Origin: Tieghemiomyces parasiticus
Taxonomy: Eukaryota; Kickxellomycota; Dimargaritomycetes; Dimargaritales; Dimargaritaceae
Reading direction: 5' to 3'
NCBI GenBank assembly: GCA_027575765.1
Contig: JANBPT010000728.1
Span: 1-24,650, forward strand
DNA length: 24,650 bases
This document shows, one piece after another, positions 1-10,024 of this stretch. The notes under the pieces are model-generated. The model searched no databases. It was not told the origin of the DNA and was given only the letters and a program-made list of their open reading frames with translations. How positions within the stretch are numbered: position 1 is the first letter of the stretch; every line of letters begins with the position of its first letter. A program made the position numbers and the translations under genes.

Positions 1-2689
1 ATGCAGACCAAATAGTAAATTGCACCAATACCGTGCGCAAGTTTAGAAGGTTCGCACGCTAGAAAGGCGAGCGAAGGGGCCGGGGAGGCGAGGCCGGCAG
101 CTACGGCGACTGGTCTATCGGCGGATGCCAAGCGAGGATCTGGTTGGAAAAGTGCGGCCGACTCCTATTGGCAGGTGGGGGGCCCAGGTAGGCCGGCGGC
201 AGAGGACATATGTGAAACCGGAGGAGCTCGCCACCGTTGAAACTTGGGGCATGTAAGGGGCCTGGGGATTCGGCAGAGGGAGGGATGAAACCCAAGGGCC
301 AGGAAAGCGGGGCTGCCGAGAGGCAAGGGCAAGGGGCGGCGAGGACGCGCAGAGTCAGAGAGCAGGGCGGTGCGCCGTATAGCACGTGCGGCAGGTGCCA
401 GATGCACGTTGCGGCTAGGGGTAGTTCGCGAAATATCGGGATGAGGCTTTAGAGGATGATTTGTGCTTAGCTATTCGAGTGTACTACACGGGTGGGGTGG
501 GGCGTGGCCTGAGGGAGCGCAGCAATATGGATAGCAGAGAGGGAAGCAAGCGTTCGATGCGTGTAAAGGTGGCTACAGGCGACAAGAGACCGGGGGAGGC
601 AGCGGTGACTAGATGACGACGCTACAAGTGCTTTTCGTAATAATTACGGGCGACCCGGCGGTCTTGGCTGAAGATACTCGGCATAGCCGGTCGGCTGTTT
701 ATAGTAGGAGCCGAGAACGGAGCGGCGTTGGCGCTAATCAACCCCCCCCCGTTTCCCTTTAAATTAAGAAATAGGGCAATGGCCCACCCAACGCCAATCC
801 CAACCCACCCGCCCCACGTCGTACTGGGCGAAACAGAGTTCGACCCGGGACGCACGTGGGCTAGAGGGCACCTTTGAGTGGTCTACCTCTGCCAGTAATT
901 CGAGGGGCCTAGAGTGCACATTGGGCAAGGCTAGCTATGAGAGGAGGACGGTATGGCGGGTTTTGTTGGGCCAGCCAAAAAGCCAAACGCGGTAGGTCCC
1001 CCACTATCTCTGCCCCTTCCTCCCCACATACCGAACCCTCCCCCACCTTCTCCGTTTAACCCGGGGTTCGATATAGCGACAAGATACGAGGGAAAATGGC
1101 CTTGTGGCGTTTCATCTTCCCGTCACCTGAGAAGGCGGTCTGGAGTTGCCCCCTTCATTACACCAAGTCCTAAGGCGAACACTTCTACTACCGGTAACAA
1201 GCCACGATAGTGAAAATAGCCACTAATGCTAGTAACAAGGCTACTAATAGTACAGCGAGGGTTTGGCCGTGATACGTAGGATTCCGAGAGCTACAGTCTT
1301 CTAAGCGCCTTGCTTATATCAGAGCCGCCACAGTTCACTTGTGTTTACACCGCCCTCTGAATATAGTACCACGTGGCTGAGAAGTAATATGCGCCCTCCT
1401 GACCCGACCCCGACGACAACACAGGAGGGAGATGGTGGTCTTAGTGGCGTTAAAATAGCTGAACCTTCAGTCAAATCCCAATTCATTCTCCCCCCCTCTA
1501 CGCCAGGATGCCAGGTCTGACGGTGTGGTAGGGGAGAAAGCTCAACCTTGGCTATTTCCACCCCACCTCGGTCTTCCGATCCCTATCGCGAGACACGAGT
1601 GGAAAAGGACAAGCTATCGATGGCGGCTCGAATAATAACATGTGTTGTATTCTCGACCTTGTCTGTGTCATCCGATGGCACGGCCCTATCGCTAAGAATC
1701 AATGAGGGGAGCGTAGTCACGTCATGACGGTCAAAAGGGAATACGCAGTCTGTCCGACCACTGTGTTTGGTGGACCCCCCCCCAATGTCCACTAGGTGTT
1801 TCAAACGGGCATAGTCCTCGACGCCGTTCCCTCGGCAACGGACCCTTATCATCCACCATTCGCCCTCACATCATCTAAACCATTAGGGCAAGGTGACCGC
1901 CCATCAATGATGACGATGGAGCCAGAGACGGAGAACCGTGTACTCGTTGTCCCGACTGAGATTGCTGTAAGAATACCCGCCCATATCAGTTAAAACTACA
2001 TTCTGAACACAAGCACTCGGCCGGGAATGGGTCGATGGGATCGTGTGATCGCTAGTGGCACTCGATTCCGGTAGCTGGATACGTATGTCAGACAATCACT
2101 CTCATTACCTGTGGCAATTACCGTACGGATCCTGTGATGTCAGTGGAACGTTGGACGAAGCCACTTCTGAGCCTTTCACTGTTTTGTCACCGATTGTTTT
2201 GCAGTATCTATGCAATACGACAGGGTCCACCGCACAAGGTCACACGACCAAAAGTCGATATATCGCGCAGCTTAGTGAGGTCATAGCGAAGTGTAAACCA
2301 TACTTTGATGATATCGTCAAATGACATTATATGTCTATAACAGTGAATAAGGGACTGCGTTTAAATATTAAAGTATTCATTAACTATTGGCAACTGGCGA
2401 GGTATCCTGTCAAGTACTCATCAATCCCAAACGAGCAGGGGAATCTGAAATTTAGGAATACTAGGGTATGATAGAGGCGTAGTACCCAATGATGGTAGTT
2501 GGGTCCAACTACAGGCAAAATAATCAGTAGCCGTCTTGAGTTAAAGGTTGCTCCACTTTTTAAGTGCGGTCGCACCACTTGTTTCACGCACCTGGCCGGA
2601 AAGTCTACCGAGTTACACTCAGTTTCCACCCACACACAAACACCCACCTACAGGCCTTCCATTACAGGGCACCGTTTAAATTATGAGTT
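1..2689. other. No recognised gene; left part C/T-rich on the minus strand
   Basis: I see no protein family, RNA gene or mobile element here. Open frames up to about 90 codons exist on both strands, but they overlap each other, do not resemble the GC-rich codon use of the recognised genes, and are within what chance gives. Bases 60-640 are strongly G/A-rich on the plus strand (C/T-rich on the minus), like the leaders of the recognised minus-strand genes. C homopolymers of 9, 7 and 9 lie at 742-750, 1490-1496 and 1775-1783. Confidence 0.5.
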
Positions 2690-2699
2690 TTTATTTATT
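2690..2699 (-). terminator. Polyadenylation signal of the arrestin-like gene
   Basis: Two overlapping AATAAA hexamers on the minus strand lie in an A-rich stretch less than 30 nt after the TAA stop of the arrestin-like gene. This is a classical eukaryotic poly(A) signal. The position is close to the stop but workable for a short 3' UTR. Confidence 0.6.
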
Positions 2700-2715
2700 T
2701 TTTCCATAATATTAA

Positions 2716-4427
2716 TTACCCCACACTACACAGGCGGTAGTCATTATAGTCTACATCCATACTCTCGTTAGCATTGTGCCCCAGCATATAGTACTTTAAA
2801 TCGACGTAGGTTTCGCCACTGCTGTAGCTTCCAGTGCGCTCACGTCGGTTGGCCGAGGCATCGTTAATATCCACGATGGATTTCGGAAGGTCAATGACCT
2901 TGGCCGATGGCGCCGGCATCCAGAGGGAATTGAGATCGTCGGCATACGTAAGGTACGGTTGCTCACGGTCCAATTCGGAATAATCTAGGCCCTGGTCCAT
3001 GACCATGGGGGTCTGGAGCACGGCCGGGAGGTGGCAAAAATACATGGGGACAGTGGTCCCATCACTAAGTTTCATCCGTGGAGCGGACTGCTCCTGCGAC
3101 CGGCGGACAGCGCGGACCATTTCGGCGACCTGGCGGTTGACCGTGACGATGCGGATGGGGAAGGTCGCCCGAACACACTTGAGGGATTTGCGCTTAAACA
3201 GGCCGTTGGGGACTTTCAGATCGACGGTTAGCCGGTACTGGAAACTCAAATGGGCGGCCGACAGCGGGCGCAGGTGGGTCGGCAGCTTAATCTTGGCCAG
3301 ACAGCGGTAGGGTCGGTCGGTCACCGCGGCCGAGGACGCAAAGGCGTTGAGGGTCTCCCCGTCGATCGAGGCCGCAGGATGGCTGAGGTCGAGTGATGGG
3401 TTGCGTTTCGCCAGGAGGTGGTTGGCGGCGTTGGAGATGGCGCGGCGGCGAGCCTTCATCGGACTGGTGGCCACCACGGGCTTGGGCAAATCCAAGGGTT
3501 CCGGGTAGTCCATGCCTAAGTTAGTACGGTAGGCCCACACAGCCTGGTGACTGGGGGCGCCAGCATGCGCTCGGCCATCGAGGTGGCACTCGGTGATTTC
3601 TTCGAGGGTACATACAGCGTGCATGACACGAACCGATCCGGACTTGTGGCTCACCTCGAGCTCAACTCGGACCTCCTCCCCGACTCGATACTCGCGCTGG
3701 TTGAAGCAGGCCCTGACGGTGTAGGACGACTCACGGCCGTCGATATCCACCATGGACTCCTGGGCAAAGAGAGTCTCAGACGTAGCAGTGGCCCTAACGC
3801 GACCGTCGAGCGCGGTGGTAGGCCACAGGACGGGCTCGTAGAGGATCGGGGCTGCTACGGAATAGAGTTTTTCGTCTCCGAATTCGACCAGCGCCTGGAA
3901 GTAATAGTGTATGGTGAAATCCGGGCAGGTAGTATCGGCTGACTCGATGCGACACGTGGAGCCCGGGTAGTTCATGGCCGGAAGTTGGCAGCTAAACGGG
4001 AAACAGTGCGTACCCGGCATGATGACCTGCTCGTTACCGCTCATTTTGTCAGTCCACACGACCAGCTCCTGTTCGTAGTAGACCTTGTCAAGACAGCGGG
4101 GAGAGCCGGCACTGATCGTCAGGGATACCTTTTCATGGCCGGCGAAGCACAGGATGATGCGGGATGGTGATATAGGGACACTGGTCTTAAACTTGACGAC
4201 GCCTACGGGGTTGGATTAGTGTATAGAACAATTGATGACAGGTCGGGGCATCGCGTTAGTGGTGGGCTCTATTAACAGGGAGTAGTTATGCCGCTGGCAA
4301 TTATTTCGCTGGGCCACAGGTACGACGGGCTCTCGTAACTTGACTTACCGGTGATGACTTCGTTACTGTGGTACACATAGTCAGGGCTGTACGCTAAAGA
4401 AACTTCGACTGACTGTGCTTGAGACAT
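2716..4427 (-). CDS. Arrestin-like (alpha-arrestin family) protein, 2 exons
   Basis: Predicted 521-aa arrestin-fold protein. Alpha-arrestins are cytosolic adaptors that bind membrane proteins and steer their ubiquitination and endocytosis. Exon 1 is 4427-4349 (26 codons plus 1 nt, ending in the typical VITG of the arrestin N-domain). The intron is 4348-4203 (146 nt, GTAAGT donor, CACTAATC branch-like site about 20 nt before the TAG acceptor). Exon 2 is 4202-2716, ending in TAA. The joined codon is Gly27, so the frame is kept. Evidence for the fold: SVPISPSRIILCFAG strand early on; the MPGTHCFPFSCQLP motif at about residues 88-101, matching the arrestin 'pG.h.fpFsf.LP' signature; start of the C-domain near residue 186 (YTVRACFNQREYRVGEEV); and the closing C-domain strands at about 345-380. 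An Ala/Arg-rich loop of roughly 90 residues (about 235-324) is longer than usual. No PPxY motif is seen. The tail is rich in Tyr and acidic residues. Confidence 0.88.
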
Positions 4428-5090
4428 GGCAGTACTAGGGTGGGATTGACTTATGTGGGGGGATGATGGTATGTCTTAAGGTGGAGGCCGGAAGATGGAG
4501 TGGTAATGAATATGCTGCTGACCTTGCCGCCAGATATGTATGATTGAAGGCAAGGTGGGAGCAGCACTAATGCGGAGAGAGGGGATGGGCAATCCGTGTG
4601 TCAAGGGAGCGGGTCGAATGCAGGTGCAGGTGCTGTATAGGCGCCAGAAAAGTATAAATGTAGTCTGTGATGGACCAAATGACGGTGGGACCAGTGGTGT
4701 TGTTACAAGTGCGGGTGCAGGCTTTGTGGCATGGATGAATGGGATTGAACCGAGTCGAACGACTGTTGCCGGAAAAAAGATTGTGGCGGGGTTGTTATGT
4801 GGGCACCGGTGTGAGTTCACAGCCGGGGGGCGGGCGTCACTCGGCGACTTTATATACTTGGCCGCCACCTGGGGTCCAGGCCGGCGGTAGCTAAACAGGG
4901 GAGAGGGGAGTGGCTGGGCGTGGACTGTATGACGCGTAAAAACTAGGGTTGCTACAGTGGAGACACACATACACATCAAAAAGCAAGGGCGAACCACAAC
5001 GAAACGCCCGATGGCAGGGTGGCAAAGGAAGGAGGAAGAGGGGATATAGGGGACCAAACGGGACACTGAACAAAGAATCTGTGACACGGG
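4428..5090 (-). promoter_or_regulatory. C/T-rich upstream leader of the arrestin-like gene
   Basis: On the minus strand the several hundred bases before the arrestin start are markedly pyrimidine-rich. The skew also removes stop codons and creates a 203-codon open frame (5087-4476) that begins at GTG, is low in complexity and matches nothing I know. I read this as promoter and 5' leader, not as a gene. A TATA-like element lies inside it at 4848-4856. Confidence 0.4.
4848..4856 (-). promoter_or_regulatory. TATA-like element upstream of the arrestin-like gene
   Basis: TATATAAAG on the minus strand, about 420 nt upstream of the arrestin start codon and inside the pyrimidine-rich leader. It could position a transcript with a long 5' UTR. 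There is no direct evidence that it is used. Confidence 0.25.
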
Positions 5091-8000
5091 TCACCGAATG
5101 GGCATACGGACTGTTGCAGCCATAACACAGGGGCGTGGGCCGATACACTGCCGTTGGCGGAACGTGTATTTGTGGGTACCGAGGCCAGTAGGCCCAAGGT
5201 CTTAACGGCCCGTCGCCATTCAATCCTCCCAATGGCTTCACAAAGCAACGCCCTACGCAAGCCACGCTCCGTGGCTGCCGCCAGGCCCTACCATTACCGT
5301 GCAAACATGAAAGAGGGGGGGGCTGATGGGAATAACACCGGGAAAGGGGAACAGCTGGCAACAAAGACCTCCAAGGGTCACGGGCAAGTCAAAGGTCCAA
5401 TAATAGAAGGAGAGTCGCTTCACCTTATCCCAAGTCGCCTGCACGCACAACCATCACGCTCTACAAAGCAGGGTGGCACCGGGTCGGTCCATAACAAAGA
5501 GTTGAGGCATCAGGTCCTTTGAATATCGGGCTACGATCCGATCATCATCTCTCCCTCATCCCGCCTCTCCTCCATACTCACGCTATAAGATATACATTTG
5601 TGGAGTTGGAGGCGGGGGTGATGGCGTTCCACAATACAAACAGTAACCATGGCACACTAGGTCTAAATGGGGCAATTCGTTGTGCCACGCGATGTCTGTG
5701 GGGGGGGTCATTTCGTCTGCAGCAGTGCCTTAAACACAGGCCTCAAGTCCCATGCTAAAAATACACAGCAACTGGAGGTCTTGGCAAAGGAAATGAAGCA
5801 ACTAACTACTGTCCAACCGCCGCGTTCCATTCGTCTTTGACTCCCCGTGCCAAAGGCGCCCGAACCATAACCAACGTTCATCGGGTCACCCCTCGGCTGC
5901 ATGGGGGTGGCGGAAAGAAGTGGGGAGGTTGGCGAACATAGGTCGGAGGTCCCACGCCAGATCATGACAAAGGTTTGACTCGGGTCCCTTCTCTCCTTCT
6001 TCTCCGGTCTGCCGAAGTACTATGGCCCGACCACCGCGGCATCTCATCCACTAGCACCATCCCTCCATAGTTACGAGCTGCGGCCTGCCTTCTCCAGCCA
6101 CACATCGAGCACCATGGATGGATGTCGGAGGAACCAAGGACGACCGAAATCTCTGGCTTGTTACAGACGGGGCTAGGAGACCAATTTGTTGACAAGGGTA
6201 CGGGCTGGAGTGAACGCCAAGACACGGGGGCGCGTGATTGTCGTCATCGTGGCTGCTGTGTCCACAGCAACGTGGTGAGCTGACAGCGGGAATATACGGT
6301 TGGTGAATGAGAGTCCATCCTCGTTCTTGCCACCTGCCCCCCGCCCTGCCTCACTCCTTTGCCGTTGCTTGACTGATGCATCAGGATTTATGGTCTTTTT
6401 TTATTTTATTTTTGATACTCACAAGGATACACGACGACGACTTGGAAATGGCGCGTCGCCAGCCAATCATTCATTAGCCAATAGTGCCACCGGCGCCCGG
6501 CCAAAAACAGGGGGTGGTTATTCGATCGACTGACACCTTCCATTGCGCGCAACTTGCCCGTCGGGCAGGCGCTAGGAGTAGGCATGGCCCATTCAATGGC
6601 CAAAAGGGGTGTGAGTGGGACACACTAACTCACCGTGTCAAAACAGGACAAGAAAAGAAGACTAAAACCCAGTCTGGGATGGCCAGGATGCGGCAATATA
6701 GGATTGAATGGAAGGTGAGGAGAGGGGAGGGGATTGAGCCGTAACAATTCGCCCAGCAGCTAGGCCCTAAAAAAATGTACACCCACTTTCACTTCCGCTA
6801 CCGCCCCCCCTGGCCCACCCGCCACGTCGTACGCGCGACATGAGCAGGAGAGAGCAACAGGCTAGGAGGTTCCATACAGTCGAGCATGGCACATGGGGGG
6901 GGGGCGGACGAGTGATACCAGCTCGGTGTGTTAGAGCTCAGGACGCGACGGATAGTTCAACCCTTGTATGTAGCTTTGTAAACGACCAGGGGGAGGGTTG
7001 TCAGCACTTTGGAGTTCAATTGCTCAGGTCGGCCATTAAACTGTCACCCGTGGCAGACGTCCTTGCGATGATCGGCGACCCATGGGTGGCTTTGACCAGG
7101 TACATGAATCTCTGTGATCAGCCTTTTTTTACAAAAAAATAATAATTATATTGTAACTGGGCACTGCGGTTGCAAATCGTATCAAACTCACCATGCAGTG
7201 ATGGGCCTGAACCAACCCGAGATCACGATTGGCCGGTGACGCGCCGACCTAGTGTTTCGAAAAGATCATGGATCGTGATCGACCTGGAGTTGTTTATCCG
7301 CCTTCATACACCATCCCCAGAACAGTTCCCATAAGCAGAGTAGGTCCAGGGCTAATGGATCCTGGTATGCTGGCATTCATTGGACAGTAAACTCTGCCCA
7401 TCGGCAGACCATAGACTGAAGAGCTCGGTCATGTAGTACACTGTCTAGTCTAACAATGAAGCCTATATCCCGACAGTTTATACGCTGATCTGCCGGATCA
7501 GTTACACTTTACTAAGGCCGTAGTCGGCAATGGAATAAGGCTAGGCGGCGTTTATGTTTCACTGGCACTGCCCCTTAACCTATTTACCGTTGACCTTCCG
7601 ACTTTTTCCCCCGACGACGTCGGCTAGCAAATGCTCACGTTGACTCTGCTCAACAAGGGTCTCAAGGGCCGAGGGATACGGAGCTGAATCAATGACATGA
7701 CCTGCTCGGTGATGCAGCTTAGTCCCTCAATTGCCAAGCTTCCGACAAATTGTCATTTGTCTACTATAAAACCAGCAGCTGCCGGCCATCACTTTTCTTG
7801 TCATTCCTTGTCGGAGCCGTAGATGGCAGACTAACCAGCGGTGTCAGCACCACTTGACAGCTGTACCGCGCCGGTTAGAACGCCCTAATTTCTGTGGTTG
7901 GTTCTCCATATATTCCGGTATTTGAGCCACCATCCCGACCTGGCTTAGCGTCCAACAGAGTCAGAATCGAATATGCTGGATTGGGCCTTACATCCCTCCA

Positions 8001-10024
8001 GACGTACTAGGCAAGGCCACTACTGCAACCGAGGCGCTTTGCCTTACTAACTTCCTTCATTGGCGCACGGAGTGATGAGCCACACATCGCTCGCCCCCAC
8101 CCACCAATACATCTACAGTATTGGCACCTTTCCTTGACACACCCACTCCTAGCGAGCATCCCGAGCCTAGTAGACCCTGCATTTCACCCACACGTCGGGC
8201 CCGTTTTCACATCAGACGACCGACATCAACCACCCATATCATGCACGAGTATGCCTGGGCAGATAAGGTCGTGCTAGGACCAGGGTTGAACCCTGATCCC
8301 ACACACTTATAATCGAACAGTATAAGTAGCTCCTGAATTAACACTCAGAGTACCGCAAGGGTTGCAAAAACGAGGATATTTATGATCAGGGTCATATCCA
8401 TCCCCAGTCATTAGGGTACAAGGCAAGACTAGTCTACCGGCCATACCATTGGGATATGCCAGGCTCCCTAGCCTCCATGCTGTCCCTTTATTAACCCTGA
8501 ACGAGATGATGTACCTTTATGCTAGGGAATACTATTTTAACATCGTACCCTGGTATGTAGGCTTCCCCCTCTCTCTTTTTCCCCCGTCGGTTCCCCAGGT
8601 CATTTGATCAGTTACCCTACCGGTTTTGCCGGGGCCTATTTGATAGTAAAACCGTAGGCGGGCTCAGGTCACACTCCTGACCAGATCCGGACCGCTGCAG
8701 TATCTATTTTCCAGCATATCATCCTGCTCCCCAGATCGCATGACCTCCCCTTTTTCATTAATTAATGTGCTGTTGCAACTGCTTTATGGATATTTTTTCC
8801 AAATGGAAGCTGTCAACGGTGGTGGTCGGACAAAGGACCTATCTGATTTCATTAGCACGGCGCCAAGGGTGATACGTTTCCCCCTTCAGGCACCTGGGCT
8901 GGGTTCCGTTGCACAAACCCTCCGTCGCAGCCGAAGCCCTGCCTTGCAGACCCTGGGCACATCACATTAGGTGGTCAATGTGGTGACCTGGTAGCCATAG
9001 TTTACATTGTCACACCTGGTTATCACACTCGATAAACCCTGTAGCATTGCACGCGAATGTGGAAATCACTACGCGTCATTCAAAAGCGTATTGGTAACCC
9101 TTTACTAGGGTCGACTCCTTGGCGTCACATAGACGGCCGGAAGCAATGGACAAGGGTCTAGGCTCCTTGAACCGAGGTCTACCAATTGATGTATGGTGAA
9201 TGGTTATCGTTATCTACCACTACCCTAGTCCATAGTGCGAGTTTGCCAAGCGTGGATTGCTATGCGGGCAAAGGCTTGCGAAGCATAACCCTGAAGGGTA
9301 TTCAATGTGCTTAGGGAGACAGAGAAACACTGATATATCCCACACCCGGCCCCTTTCCATGAAAAGGGATGCAAGTGCATTGGCGCTTTTTTAAAAAAAA
9401 AAAATGAAGCCTGGCACACTGTCACCGTTCGGATTAGTAGTAATGATTCGGGAGGAGCAGTATATTAATCAGTCTCCCACTGCACCTCTCACTGAAGCCA
9501 CTTCGAACGGGACAGGCTACGCGCCTGCAATGTGAGCAACTGAAATCTCTCTCCCAAAGGGTAGTCCCAGTCGGGGGGCAGTAGTTAGTGTTGACCCTGT
9601 TATTGACAGTCCACCACACTAACACTTTCATTCAGCGCTAGCCTTTAATGGTTCTGCGTAGATATCTACCCAGGGTCGTGTATGTTTTTTTTTGGCCTCT
9701 CGAACGTCCCAACCGCGTCATTCATCCTTTTCTGCACCAACATAGTTAGCCGGGCGAATAAATGGCCGAAACATGAACTTAGGAGTGGATCGCAAGGCCC
9801 GCCCTGCACTGACCTAAATCACCAGGGTAAGCTGACCAGCGACACCCCTCACCGTACGTCGGGTTGGCCGAGAGGACTGTTATCCTTGACCCACAAGGCC
9901 TACAAGCCAGGGCAGGATGTGCACTTCGAACCCAATTAAATCGGTATTTTATGACCCATTCTTAAAAGGGAGAACATCCCCCTCCTAAATTTTAGACATT
10001 AAAGCACTTTGCCATTGTAGGGCT
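5091..10024. other. Long stretch without a recognisable gene
   Basis: About 4.9 kb with no protein family, tRNA, rRNA or transposon signature that I can see on either strand. Open frames reach about 157 codons but are overlapping, of mixed composition, and lack the strong third-position GC of the recognised genes. From 7143 to 8740 there is only one open frame of 60 codons or more. Visible low-complexity items are G8 at 5315-5322 and 5700-5707, C7 at 6804-6810, G10 at 6895-6904, an AT island at about 7125-7156, T6A12 at 9387-9404 and T9 at 9685-9693. A short imperfect hairpin is at 8277-8299. Confidence 0.5.
8277..8299. repeat. Short imperfect inverted repeat (hairpin)
   Basis: Nine-base arms with one C/A mismatch flank a TTGAA loop; the core arms are CAGGG and CCCTG. 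The minus strand resembles a tRNA T-loop (GGTTCAACC), but the flanking stem and acceptor do not fit a tRNA. It lies in the gene-free stretch and may be chance. Confidence 0.35.

Noticed and set aside
383..388. CACGTG hexamers (also at 853, 1370, 12128, 19629 and elsewhere)
   Set aside because: The number in the window is about what chance predicts; only the 8-bp palindrome in the divergent promoter was kept.
1796..2324. Two plus-strand frames that might be spliced (GTAAGA donor at 1967, AG at 2055)
   Set aside because: The phases do not join the two frames, codon use is unlike the recognised genes, and there is no family resemblance.
4735..4775. tRNA T-arm-like sequence on the minus strand (TTCGACT loop with a weak five-pair stem)
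   Set aside because: The 3' acceptor strand would be CAATCCC, but no matching GGGATTG is found at the right distance, and no D-arm or anticodon arm can be drawn.
4476..5087. 203-codon minus-strand open frame
   Set aside because: It starts at GTG, is rich in Pro/Ser/His with no family or domain pattern, and lies in the pyrimidine-rich leader before the arrestin start, where stop codons are depleted by composition.
7221..7280. Nine-base inverted repeat (GATCACGAT / ATCGTGATC) with a 42-nt spacer
   Set aside because: Several such pairs are expected by chance at this spacing in a window of this size.
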